This document shows positions 11,212-19,093 of a DNA stretch of 64,000 nt, piece by piece. The DNA is from Mucilaginibacter sp. (GTDB lineage: Bacteria; Bacteroidota; Bacteroidia; Sphingobacteriales; Sphingobacteriaceae), in the NCBI GenBank assembly GCA_031292485.1, contig JARLHA010000037.1:186001-250000 (forward strand), read 5' to 3'. The translations under genes were made by a program, and so were the position numbers. Position 1 is the stretch's first letter; each line of letters starts with the position of its first letter. The notes under the pieces were generated by a model. It searched no databases. It was not told where the DNA came from and saw nothing but the letters and a program-made list of their open reading frames with translations.

Positions 11212-11412
11212 ATGGAAACAGATATTTTCCCCTCAAATTCACCAGCAAAAGATCTTTACGAAATAGTATACTGGCCGCAAGTTTTGAAATACATGATTTA
11301 TGACTGGTTCACTTTAGAGTGCTTTTTATGCGTTTCACTTGAAGAAGACGTAGTGTTATCAACAACCTACTTTGTGCCAATTAGAAGAATTATGGAAATC
11401 GATGAAAGTTAA
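11212..11412 (+). CDS. Small acidic orphan protein
   Basis: This 66-residue protein begins 9 bases after the stop of the preceding gene, preceded by the AACACACAAA spacing typical of these genes, so it is probably in the same operon. It is acidic and rich in aromatic and aliphatic residues, with two Cys (C39 and C41, seen as ECFLC) in the middle. I recognise no family. It could be a small partner of the upstream protein; that is inference from spacing only. Confidence 0.5.
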   Translation: METDIFPSNSPAKDLYEIVYWPQVLKYMIYDWFTLECFLCVSLEEDVVLSTTYFVPIRRIMEIDES

Positions 11413-11470
11413 CACTAAGCCACCTTCTTAAAAGGGAAATAAACCCAATTCACACCAACACACATAACAC

Positions 11471-11506
11471 AAGCTTGGCTTAATCAGCCAGGCTTGTTGC
11501 ATTTTC
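11471..11506 (+). terminator. Hairpin terminator
   Basis: AAGCTTGGCT pairs with AGCCAGGCTT (one G-T wobble), followed by GTTGCATTTT. It separates the first two orphans from the third. Confidence 0.6.
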
Positions 11507-11536
11507 TAACAAATCCATTAACCCATTAAAAAAACA

Positions 11537-12037
11537 ATGAAACAGCAAATTAACAACCAACCATCCTTGTTACCTTATAATAAGGTAGTCAAAGATGCTT
11601 ATTTTCAAATCCTGAAAGAGGCAAAAGCCATGCTGGCAACCATCGAGCATGATGAACTGCGTTACTCTTTGGTAAGGGAAGAACGCAAACTAACAGCTTC
11701 AAACATGGTGATCCATGAATTCATCAATCCCTTGCTTTATTTACGATTGGAGTGTTCAGCAGATAACCAGTTTGTTATTCATTATGGCTTTGAACAGATC
11801 GGTAAGGATGAACAGTTGAGTAATCGTACCTCACTATTTACAAGGTCAGTCTATCGATTAACTTCTAAGGAATTAACACAAATCAACATTGAAGCCAGTG
11901 TTTCAAATTCCTGGTGCATTACTGAATGCAGTGCTTTATATGAATATACCGAGGAACAAATGAAATACCATCAGTTTCAGCTTATTAAATATAAGCCGGC
12001 AGCAGTTCGCAGAAAACAGATGAAAGCGGTAGCATAA
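11537..12037 (+). CDS. Orphan protein, paralogue of the 10705-11202 product
   Basis: The 166-residue protein shares an ungapped block (residues 57-85: M57, H60, F62, Y68, L69, L71, E72, C73, F79, Y83, F85) with residues 84-112 of the product at 10705. Outside that block they differ. The N-terminus here is Gln/Asn-rich and the C-terminus basic (KPAAVRRKQMK). The alternating hydrophobic pattern around the block suggests a beta-rich domain. No signal peptide is present. The function is unknown; its neighbours suggest an island housekeeping or defence-accessory role. Confidence 0.65.
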   Translation: MKQQINNQPSLLPYNKVVKDAYFQILKEAKAMLATIEHDELRYSLVREERKLTASNMVIHEFINPLLYLRLECSADNQFVIHYGFEQIGKDEQLSNRTSLFTRSVYRLTSKELTQINIEASVSNSWCITECSALYEYTEEQMKYHQFQLIKYKPAAVRRKQMKAVA

Positions 12038-12061
12038 TATAGATAGGAGGCCCAAGGTCTC

Positions 12062-12304
12062 CTATTTAAAGGGCTGATCAGGTATGAAATCCTTAACTGA
12101 ACATTTGAATATGATAGCCAATTTATTCAGGTGGTTAAGATTGTATTTGGTGGGTGACTTTGAACTTTCAGCTTGTCCAATGAAACCATTGGATACATCT
12201 AATTCAATTGCAAGATCAGATTGTGAAAGATTATGTTCCATTCTTTTCTCCCTCACTTTATTGATTACATAAGCTTCAATATCTGATTTTAGACTAATCG
12301 CCAT
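12062..12304 (-). CDS. XRE-family helix-turn-helix regulator
   Basis: The 80-residue protein consists of one HTH domain of the Cro/C1 (XRE) type. The helices span roughly residues 10-65, with the recognition segment SQSDLAIELDVSNGFIGQAE around residues 27-46. The first Met of the longer frame would add a hydrophobic leader from 12334 that does not fit, so I chose the ATG at 12304. It is convergent with the orphan at 11537. Small XRE proteins often control mobile elements. No partner toxin gene is visible next to it. Confidence 0.8.
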   Translation of the reverse strand: MAISLKSDIEAYVINKVREKRMEHNLSQSDLAIELDVSNGFIGQAESSKSPTKYNLNHLNKLAIIFKCSVKDFIPDQPFK

Positions 12305-12408
12305 TAACAACGAAAGAATAAAAACAAAACGCAATTAACGCTTAGCAATAACTAAGTATTTATTAATTTAGCATTGCAGGAAAGTCCACTGTAATCATCA
12401 CTAAACCT

Positions 12409-12428
12409 ACCGGAAAGGACTATTCGGT
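12409..12428 (+). promoter_or_regulatory. Leader hairpin with AGGACT loop, copy 1
   Basis: ACCGGAA pairs with TTCGGT around the loop AGGACTA, preceded by AACCT. It ends 18 bases before the start codon at 12447. A second hairpin with different stem bases but the same loop word and the same distance precedes the next gene. Confidence 0.45.
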
Positions 12429-12446
12429 AACTTAAATCTATTAATC

Positions 12447-12806
12447 ATGTTAAAGAAAACTTTATTTATTGCCATGCTCGCATTTTTTTGTTTAAAAGCA
12501 AAGGCACAAACTAATGCACCCGATATACAAATCGTTGATGCTTATTCAATAGACCATTCCACCAATCAGGTCGTGAACGTTAAATTTAAAGTAAGGAAAA
12601 ATGAATATGGTACTTTTGTTATAGCTACTAAACAACTATCTGACTCTGACTGGTTTTATTATAGCTCTGCTAATACTAATGCTGTTGAGGCAAACTTCAT
12701 TTCACAATTAGACCCTAGAGTAGGGACAATAGAGCAGTTAACAGGGCAAACATTCCACTACATAGTTTCTATAACTAGGCTTGGTGGTGGTACTTATTAC
12801 TTTTAA
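12447..12806 (+). CDS. Small secreted protein of unknown function
   Basis: The 119-residue protein has a clear signal peptide (MLKKTLFIAMLAFFCLKAKA, cut before QTNAP). The mature ~98-residue part is predicted beta-rich from its alternating pattern. It contains no Cys and no motif I know. It ends in a short aromatic tail (YYF). The gene is followed 103 bases later by another secreted-protein gene with a similar signal peptide and leader hairpin, so the pair probably has shared control. The function is not known. Confidence 0.65.
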   Translation: MLKKTLFIAMLAFFCLKAKAQTNAPDIQIVDAYSIDHSTNQVVNVKFKVRKNEYGTFVIATKQLSDSDWFYYSSANTNAVEANFISQLDPRVGTIEQLTGQTFHYIVSITRLGGGTYYF

Positions 12807-12870
12807 TATCGAATTAACTATTATATTATAAATCCATTAGCGTTCAGTCTCCGCTAATTATGTTTAACCT

Positions 12871-12892
12871 ACCAATGAAGGACTGCATTGGT
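12871..12892 (+). promoter_or_regulatory. Leader hairpin with AGGACT loop, copy 2
   Basis: ACCAATG pairs perfectly with CATTGGT around a loop that contains AGGACT, preceded by TTAACCT. It ends 17 bases before the ATG at 12910. The stem bases differ from copy 1 but pairing is kept. Confidence 0.45.
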
Positions 12893-12909
12893 TCATTGAA
12901 AGTATAGTT

Positions 12910-13452
12910 ATGTTAAAGAGGAAGCTAATTCTAATAGTATTGTTGCTATCATCAGTAAATCTGAAGGCCCAAGAGACACCCCAAGATATTTCACCAACAG
13001 TTCTTCTGCAAGTCTATAAGTATTGGCAAGGTGACGATGAACAATTCTGGAAATATACTGTAAAATATCTAATGACCGATGATAATCACTGGTATCCCTT
13101 GGCTGAACCACATATATTTGATGGTACTTTAATGATATTCATGGGATATATGCTTATTCCTTTAGACCATGATTCATGGTACAAAAATAAAGAGTATCAT
13201 TTAGACTTATTATGGGACAAAAATCAGAATTCAAAGCTCGTTTCTTATAATTTTACAAGCCAGGATACTTGGAATAAGTATAACGCGCAGATGGAATTAA
13301 TGAATGCTGTTAAATTAGGCGACCGTCCTTTTCAGGGAGGGAACTCAACCTTTTATGCTGTAAACGACATCAATTTTATGCTTGTTGAGTTTCCTCCAGG
13401 AATAAATGGTGACGATAAAACCTACCGCGTACAAATATCACGACAAAAGTAA
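12910..13452 (+). CDS. Secreted protein of unknown function
   Basis: The 180-residue product carries a signal peptide (MLKRKLILIVLLLSSVNLKA, cut before QETPQ). The mature part is rich in Trp and Tyr (for example YKYWQGDDEQFWKY and HDSWYKNKEYH) and acidic overall. No family is recognised. Its leader hairpin matches that of the preceding secreted-protein gene in position and loop. It is followed by a hairpin terminator shared with the convergent glycosylase gene. Cargo proteins of this kind may act in the periplasm or outer membrane. Confidence 0.65.
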   Translation: MLKRKLILIVLLLSSVNLKAQETPQDISPTVLLQVYKYWQGDDEQFWKYTVKYLMTDDNHWYPLAEPHIFDGTLMIFMGYMLIPLDHDSWYKNKEYHLDLLWDKNQNSKLVSYNFTSQDTWNKYNAQMELMNAVKLGDRPFQGGNSTFYAVNDINFMLVEFPPGINGDDKTYRVQISRQK

Positions 13453-13508
13453 AATTAAGACACGGACAATGATGCTTCGCAAACTCACTGCGTTCGTTTG
13501 CTTGCTTT

Positions 13509-13547
13509 AACAGAGCTACCGATGGTAGGCTCTGTTAATTATTTTTT
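13509..13547. terminator. Bidirectional terminator between convergent genes
   Basis: AACAGAGCTACC pairs with GGTAGGCTCTGTT (one bulged G), followed by AATTATTTTTT. The 3' arm ends just before the stop of the minus-strand glycosylase gene. Confidence 0.7.
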
Positions 13548-14201
13548 AATTACACGTTGCCAATCTATCTTTTGTAGTTCAAGATTTCGGTTTCTATTTA
13601 TTACTGACGCACCGCAGTGAAACATCGGAAGTAACTTAATGTCATCTGTTAGGTTAATTGCTGGCCCTGTCACCATCTCAGTAAGTTTATTCTTTTTTTC
13701 TGTAGGTATGTCGAAAACATTAAGTAAGGCAGTCGTGGAAGCTAAACCTAATGTTATCACAATTTTCGGTTGAAGAAGCTCAACTAATGGCTTCATAAAT
13801 ATAAGTGCGAATACATTTATTGTTTGTTGATTTAAAATTAATTCAAGTGACCCTTGCATTTTTCCCCTACGAATAAAGGGAATGATATTAGCAAAATGTA
13901 ATTTTAATTCTGTGTTAGGCTTTAAAGGAGAGCCAATTTCAAAACCAATTGACGAAAAAAGCTTAATCAGATTACTGCAAGTAGGATTCGATGGGTTATC
14001 TAAACCGTTGTTTTTTTCGTAATATTTAACATTGCCCCAATCTTGGCCTATAACCAAAATATCAGGATTGGCACTATTATACCATTTGCCCCAAGGATCA
14101 AGATAACAACCAGTATCAAAATCAAGTTCGCTTTGATTGATTAATCCGTCAATGTTTAGTTTACTATCTTTGCGGTTTTTTACCAATTCTTCGTATGTCA
14201 T
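13539..14201 (-). CDS. Uracil-DNA glycosylase superfamily protein
   Basis: The 220-residue protein has the layout of the UDG superfamily: motif 1 as ILVIGQDWG (residues 48-56), a middle ANIIPF segment (104-109), the strand IVITLG (147-152) and a C-terminal LPMFHCG with H195 where the family has its HPS/HPG loop. Members cut damaged or modified bases from DNA. The active-site residue after GQD is W rather than the usual P, so substrate range cannot be inferred. It is a stand-alone minus-strand gene between the secreted proteins and the structured locus at 14351. A second, unrelated UDG-like protein lies at 28460, on the other side of the CRISPR locus. Confidence 0.75.
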   Translation of the reverse strand: MTYEELVKNRKDSKLNIDGLINQSELDFDTGCYLDPWGKWYNSANPDILVIGQDWGNVKYYEKNNGLDNPSNPTCSNLIKLFSSIGFEIGSPLKPNTELKLHFANIIPFIRRGKMQGSLELILNQQTINVFALIFMKPLVELLQPKIVITLGLASTTALLNVFDIPTEKKNKLTEMVTGPAINLTDDIKLLPMFHCGASVINRNRNLELQKIDWQRVIKK

Positions 14202-14350
14202 AATAGGTTTAAATTAAGCACCTAATCTAATCATTTTATATTCGTAACTGTAATTAACATAGACTATCACCATCATTAGTCACTTTAGTTGCTTAAGGCA
14301 TAATAATTATTAATCATGAAGGAAGTTTAAATAATAACCATAAGCCATCA

Positions 14351-14857
14351 CTTGCCTTTACCCTCGTTTGTTGCTTAAGAGAGCAAAGGCAAGCTCTGCT
14401 TATGCCGGTCTGCCGCACAGGGCCTTTCACACACAGGTTATAAGGCATTCACTCATCGTAAGTCATGCAAAACAGATACGCCAAGTTGCGTTTCAATCAA
14501 TAAGTGCTTTGCACACATTGATTTACACCAGCTATGCTGACTTGTCATACTGTTTGCGATGCCAAACTCTTCGTTCATATTCGCTGTCTCTGTACTTTTA
14601 TGAGTTTTACTCAAGCCATTCGCTTACCCTCATTCTTCGACTACGCTCATGTTTTCGTTTCAACATATAAAAGTCCAGACGCTCATCTATATTTTACTCG
14701 CCTACGCCCGACGAAAAAGGCTTCAGGCCTGTCATGGCTTTTGAAGTATCCAACACACAGCCTTAGTTATCAAAAGCAACGCCAGGCCTTTGTGAAGCAT
14801 TCTTTGAAGTCGCGCAGTGGCGCTTTCTCTTCAAAGACCTTTTTCGTTGCTCGTAGG
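14351..14857 (+). ncRNA. Highly structured noncoding locus (candidate novel RNA)
   Basis: Several strong pairings lie in series. CTTGCCTTT (14351) pairs with AAAGGCAAG (14395). AATCAAT-N2-GTGC-TTT-GCAC-N2-ATTGATT forms a perfect compound hairpin at 14495-14523. GTTTG/CAAAC (14552-14567) and TGAGT-TTT-ACTCA (14601-14613) follow. At the 3' end CCTACG-N2-CGACGAAAAAGG (14701-14720) pairs with CCTTTTTCGTTG-N2-CGTAGG (14838-14857), a 20+20-nt stem with one symmetric 2x2 loop. This stem encloses GCTTCAGGCCTG/CAGGCCT-TTGT-GAAGC (14720-14798), with GCTTTTGA/TCAAAAGC inside, and TCTTTGAAG/CTTCAAAGA (14801-14837), with GCGC-AGTG-GCGC inside. That is a three-way junction. Frames through the region cross these stems and look unlike protein. 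The strand is a guess from the downstream gene. It could be an RNA, or a single-strand DNA signal such as an origin. Confidence 0.5.
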
Positions 14858-14934
14858 ACGGCTCGAAAAGTAGGTTTGCATCAATTATTTTCAGGTTAAA
14901 TAAATGTCAATATTGCAATCCACTATCTTTGAAT

Positions 14935-15315
14935 ATGGCAAAGCAAGCAAAGCACCAACTTAACAGTTCAGCATTAGACATGTTTAGAAACAGTCGACAA
15001 TGTCCCGATGACAACGGTTTGATATGGACTACCTATTGTGAAGTAACTTGTAGATATGGAGACACATATATTGAAGACAGAGCGGAAGTGTGGATTGTGT
15101 ATCATTACGGAAATGAATACGTGAATATCCAATTGCGTGGAATACAACTGTTTGGACAGGATTCAAATACAGTATTTAGCGCTAAACAAGCAACAATTAG
15201 CTATGAAAACGAAACCCTTGTTGTCCAAGGGAAGCGAAACGGAGTATATTATAAGGTGTTGATTGGAAAGTACGATAGTGCTTTACAGCGATTATATAGC
15301 AATGCCATTAATTAA
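14935..15315 (+). CDS. Orphan protein downstream of the structured locus
   Basis: The 126-residue protein (ATG 14935 chosen over TTG 14929) has no signal peptide or membrane segment. The middle and C-terminal parts show alternating hydrophobic residues typical of beta strands (for example AEVWIVYHYG and VNIQLRGIQLFG). It has a basic N-terminus. I recognise no family. It begins 78 bases after the end of the structured locus, so the two may be one unit, with the RNA or its DNA form either controlling the gene or being the protein's binding partner. That link is inference from position. Confidence 0.55.
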   Translation: MAKQAKHQLNSSALDMFRNSRQCPDDNGLIWTTYCEVTCRYGDTYIEDRAEVWIVYHYGNEYVNIQLRGIQLFGQDSNTVFSAKQATISYENETLVVQGKRNGVYYKVLIGKYDSALQRLYSNAIN

Positions 15316-15425
15316 AAAAATAATAAATGTTAAATGGTATATTTTCTAAAAATAAAGACGCAGTTGACAAGGCTCATCCACATGAATTCATAAAGCTTTA
15401 GCGGTTCTAAAAGTAAAAGCGATAT

Positions 15426-15577
15426 AAGGAAAGAATTAAGTCATTCTCTCCCCAAAGTTAGCTTAAACCAGCATACAGTCACTAACGTTTCAAGGTCGTA
15501 TCTCGAAAATGGGTATCATTCGTACCTCATGAGGCTCCGCATTTTCTCGATCTCCACCTTTCCTTAATGCCTGGTTT
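15426..15577 (+). promoter_or_regulatory. Possible structured leader of the methylase-like gene
   Basis: The 311-base gap before 15627 contains AAGGAAAG (15426) pairing with CTTTCCTT (15558), and AAACCAG (15465) pairing with CTGGTTT (15571). The two pairings cross, as in a pseudoknot. A CCTCATGAGG palindrome lies between them. I see no coding frame here. Confidence 0.25.
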
Positions 15578-15626
15578 CAGCAGTGAGTCTGCTTCGAGAA
15601 TTCACTCGACATTAAAACTTACTGCT

Positions 15627-16355
15627 ATGGACATTAAACAACTGCTTACAGCCTTTGAACGTTATGCTTACGGCCAATCTTTACACACTGCATTTACTGA
15701 ATTTCTTGATTGGACCTTGTTACCTTTTAAGATGTACAACACAAGTGACCAACAAAACCAGGCCCTTGAAACATACAAATCTCATCCAAAAGTTGAACAA
15801 CTGGTTAACCTGGTTACATTAATTGGCGATCTGTCAGAAGATTTTAACGATCCTATTGGTGAATTATACATGCAAGCTATCTCTAATGGTCACAATGGTC
15901 AGTACTTCACGCCAACACCAATATGTGAAATGATTTCAGCTATGACGATAGGTGAAGGGATTGAAAACAGAGAAACAATATTAGACCCAGCTTGTGGTTC
16001 AGGAAGAATGCTTTTAGCAGCTGCCAAACAAAACAGACATTCAGCTTTTTATGGTGCAGACCTGGATAGTACATGTTGCAAAATGGCTCTTTTTAATATG
16101 CTGCTTAACTCATTAAAAGGTGAAATTTCCCATATGAACAGCTTAAGCAACGAGTTTTACACCGGTTATCAAGTTAATACAACGCTGGTTAATGGTTATC
16201 ACATGCCTTACTACTCTGAATTTACTACACCGGAATTGAGTTATATCTGGCTTAAACCAAATCAAAAAGTACAACCAAAACCAACATTTACAACACAATT
16301 TGAAACAGTGAGAGCTTCACACCCTGTTAGCGGTGTTCAGGGAAGTTTATTTTAA
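15627..16355 (+). CDS. N6-adenine methylase-like protein lacking the NPPY motif
   Basis: The 242-residue protein resembles the catalytic part of type I (HsdM-like) DNA methylases. It has QYFTP (92-96), the SAM-binding motif I DPACGSG (120-126) and GADLD as motif II (143-147). The catalytic motif IV, normally NPPF/NPPY after the next strand, is absent; the position reads TTLVNGYHMPYY. It is also shorter than true HsdM, has no target-recognition partner, and no restriction subunit is nearby. It may bind SAM without methylating DNA, or use a variant active site. ATG 15627 is preferred because residues before it do not fit the family. Confidence 0.7.
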   Translation: MDIKQLLTAFERYAYGQSLHTAFTEFLDWTLLPFKMYNTSDQQNQALETYKSHPKVEQLVNLVTLIGDLSEDFNDPIGELYMQAISNGHNGQYFTPTPICEMISAMTIGEGIENRETILDPACGSGRMLLAAAKQNRHSAFYGADLDSTCCKMALFNMLLNSLKGEISHMNSLSNEFYTGYQVNTTLVNGYHMPYYSEFTTPELSYIWLKPNQKVQPKPTFTTQFETVRASHPVSGVQGSLF

Positions 16356-16509
16356 GTTTCTTGCTGAATAACCCCTTTGCTTTTCGGGCATAAATTAGCT
16401 TCGCAGTGTTAGTTTGGTTTGGACGGCCCACTATAAATTTATTTTTATAAAAATTAAGCCAAGACTTTCCCATTATTAATGCATACATTCAAATAATAAT
16501 TCTAAACCA

Positions 16510-17307
16510 GTGCGATTTAAATTGACATTGTTGCCCACAGATAAAAATACCGCTGTCCCATTTAATTACCAGTATGCGCTGTCAGCAGTAATCTATCATA
16601 AAATTGCTAATGCCAGCTTGGAGTATGCCAATTTTTTACACCAAAAGGGCTATGCTTTGAACGATCATTCCAAACACTTTAAATTTTTTACCTTCTCCAA
16701 TCTCGAAGGAAAGTTTTCGGCTTCCAAAGGTGCACTGGTTTTACAGAGCCCGGAAACAGGATTTTTGCTGTGCTGCCACATGCCCGAATTTGCAGCGCAT
16801 TTAATAACCGGGGTTTTTGCTGATCAGCATATCGCCATAGGTGGTAGCGGGGCCAAAGCAACATTCAGTATTGGCCAGATCATATCGCTGCCAGCTACTT
16901 TTAAAGACGAAGATGATAGCATATCGCATACAGTGAAGCTTAATCTACTGTCGCCTTTAGTAGTTGGACGTACCAATGCGAAAGGCAATGATGATTATTT
17001 GTCGCCAAAGGATGAAGATTTTATACCCCTGCTGCATACTAACCTGGCTGATAAACTTGCGGTTGCATTTGATAGTGCCTACAGCGGGCAAATCAGAATT
17101 GCAGCGAAGTATGTGCCGGAAAAGCTAAAATCGCGCCTGGTCACCATTAAAGAAGGAACTCCCGCCGAAACACGTGTGCGCGGCTTTACGGGCTTTACCC
17201 TGGAAATGACCGCGCCTGGTAACGTGATTAATCTGGCGTTGGATGCCGGGCTTGGAGGGATGAATAGTATGGGGTTTGGGTGTGTGGAGGAGGAAATGTT
17301 TATTTAA
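16510..17307 (+). CDS. cas6: CRISPR endoribonuclease Cas6
   Basis: The 265-residue protein is the pre-crRNA processing nuclease of the type I-B locus. It has the N-terminal RAMP fold, a likely catalytic histidine H44 in NFLHQKGY, and the C-terminal glycine-rich loop GLGGMNSMGFG (about 248-257) that defines Cas6. The start is GTG. It should cut repeat RNA to leave the 8-nt 5' handle AUUGAAAU. It is the first cas gene, 10 bases before cas8b. Its DNA is clearly richer in GC than the next four genes. Confidence 0.93.
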   Translation: MRFKLTLLPTDKNTAVPFNYQYALSAVIYHKIANASLEYANFLHQKGYALNDHSKHFKFFTFSNLEGKFSASKGALVLQSPETGFLLCCHMPEFAAHLITGVFADQHIAIGGSGAKATFSIGQIISLPATFKDEDDSISHTVKLNLLSPLVVGRTNAKGNDDYLSPKDEDFIPLLHTNLADKLAVAFDSAYSGQIRIAAKYVPEKLKSRLVTIKEGTPAETRVRGFTGFTLEMTAPGNVINLALDAGLGGMNSMGFGCVEEEMFI

Positions 17308-17317
17308 TTAATGAGAT

Positions 17318-19066
17318 ATGAGCTTAGATACGGTTTTAAAAATTGGGAAAATATATAGGCAATCAAAACAAGGTTTAGAACAGCATAGATATATTAAATC
17401 AATCTGGAAAGACGTCGAAATTTTTAAGAAAAATAAAGATGCACACGGCAATTCTATTGAACCTATCTTTTATAATTTACCCGTTATCAGTAGTGGCAGT
17501 GATTTTGATTTTGATAACCTTTCTGTTATTAACGATGAGGATAAGAAAAAGTCTTTAAAGTATTTGAACTTTAAAACATCAGATAAGGACTCTGAAAAAA
17601 GGTATCTTTTTGGTGATTTAATTTACGCAAATTACATAGATAAAAAAGGAGTACAAAGGGAAGGTGGCAATTACAAAATGGAAAAAGTTACCAAAGGAAA
17701 AACCAAATCGAGCTCTTTTGGTAGAGCTACAGAGGAAGCCCAAAGCCTTGAGAACACACTTATTGGAACCTTTAGAAAAGCTTTTGAGAATAATATATTT
17801 AAGATTGAACAATTACTTTTAAGTCATCCTGCTGTTGTTATTCATTTTGCATTTGAAGACAATTCAATGTGGCATGAAACCCAAAATACTTTAGATTTAA
17901 TAAACAATAAGCTTATCGAGGGCTTTATAATAAATCATTCCGGTATACAAAAAACAGTTTTAAATAAATTTCTTTTCAAGACAATTGGCGGTCTGAATCC
18001 CGATTTCTCCGAAGATAGTGCTTATAAAATAAAATCGTTTGATTCACCAGATGATGTTATTGATCTTATATATGGAGTGAGCATTTCCGAGAAAGTCCTT
18101 ATTAATGTACGAGATATAGGAATAGTAATTTTACCCAATGGAGATAATTTAAATGCAGATATTTTAGATAGATTTTTTTACAAGAGTGGTTTGCAACAAG
18201 TAACTGACGCCGAACCAATCTTAAATGAAGAAAACAGAAATGATTTAATAAAAGATGACGTAGATAGCTTATTTGGCGATTTAACGGAAAACGAATTACC
18301 GGCAAACGTGAAATATGATATTGTCTTTATTAAACCTGCTGGTTTATCTTCTCCATCAATTGATATGTTAGAAATATCTCATATAGAGAAAAGTTTTTTG
18401 CGTAATATTTATGAAAAAATCACCGGTGAAAGAAGTAAATTAAAAGAGATATCAAATATCACTTTGGGTAAAAGCAAGCTCAAACCTAAGTACGATATTA
18501 AAGAAAGTTTCTTTGAAATCTTAGGACAGAAAGGAAAAAACCAAAAAAAATTCTCATTTCATCTCCTTAAGGTTTTACCTCAAATATATACTGATACTTA
18601 TTACCGGGACCCGGTTTTATTGCCTGCTTTTATCGAGAAAGCAGAGCGCAATATTCGTGATGGCTTTTCAAACTTTAATGTTCTTAAATATGATTTCTAC
18701 TTTCTAACGCGAATACAAAAACAAAACAATATGCAATCAATTACAGAATCTAAAAGCTTCCATGCCGGTGAAGCACTTGGCACCATGGCGCGTCCTTTTG
18801 CTGCTTGGCGTGACGACTGCCCTATCAAGTCATTTGAAAAAAATTATGTAGGTAACCTGACCCGAAGAATTGTTGACTTAGCAGAGCTTATTAAGTTTGC
18901 TAATTTTTTAAATGAGAAACTTACCATTCACGAAAAAAATTATAAAGATGTGCAGGAAGCATATCTTAATTTAATCAAAAATATCAAAGCACTAGAGATT
19001 CTTAAGGAAAAGTATGATAAAAACACTTGTGCGTTGGGCTTTTTTGAGAGTTATTTTTCACATTAA
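17318..19066 (+). CDS. cas8b: Type I-B Cascade large subunit Cas8b
   Basis: The 582-residue protein takes the position and size of the type I-B large subunit (Csh1/TM1802-like), between cas6 and cas7. In the family it recognises the PAM and helps load Cas3. Sequence motifs are weak, as is usual for Cas8. Visible features are a long mixed alpha/beta N-terminal part and a helical C-terminal third (about 440-582) resembling a small-subunit-like bundle; no zinc-finger Cys cluster is seen. The DNA is AT-rich, in contrast to cas6. The assignment depends mainly on order. Confidence 0.85.
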   Translation: MSLDTVLKIGKIYRQSKQGLEQHRYIKSIWKDVEIFKKNKDAHGNSIEPIFYNLPVISSGSDFDFDNLSVINDEDKKKSLKYLNFKTSDKDSEKRYLFGDLIYANYIDKKGVQREGGNYKMEKVTKGKTKSSSFGRATEEAQSLENTLIGTFRKAFENNIFKIEQLLLSHPAVVIHFAFEDNSMWHETQNTLDLINNKLIEGFIINHSGIQKTVLNKFLFKTIGGLNPDFSEDSAYKIKSFDSPDDVIDLIYGVSISEKVLINVRDIGIVILPNGDNLNADILDRFFYKSGLQQVTDAEPILNEENRNDLIKDDVDSLFGDLTENELPANVKYDIVFIKPAGLSSPSIDMLEISHIEKSFLRNIYEKITGERSKLKEISNITLGKSKLKPKYDIKESFFEILGQKGKNQKKFSFHLLKVLPQIYTDTYYRDPVLLPAFIEKAERNIRDGFSNFNVLKYDFYFLTRIQKQNNMQSITESKSFHAGEALGTMARPFAAWRDDCPIKSFEKNYVGNLTRRIVDLAELIKFANFLNEKLTIHEKNYKDVQEAYLNLIKNIKALEILKEKYDKNTCALGFFESYFSH

Positions 19067-19093
19067 TTTTATCCACTTAAAACCATTTTAAAA

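Noticed and set aside
12062..12304. Toxin-antitoxin pair with the XRE protein
   Set aside because: No adjacent small gene with a toxin fold or operon spacing is visible.
14368..14899. Two overlapping plus-strand frames
   Set aside because: They cross the stems of the structured locus, have unlikely composition (high Ser, Arg and Phe) and overlap each other.
14351..15315. Retron or diversity-generating retroelement
   Set aside because: The paired ends of the structured locus recall a retron RNA, but no reverse transcriptase is present anywhere in the window.
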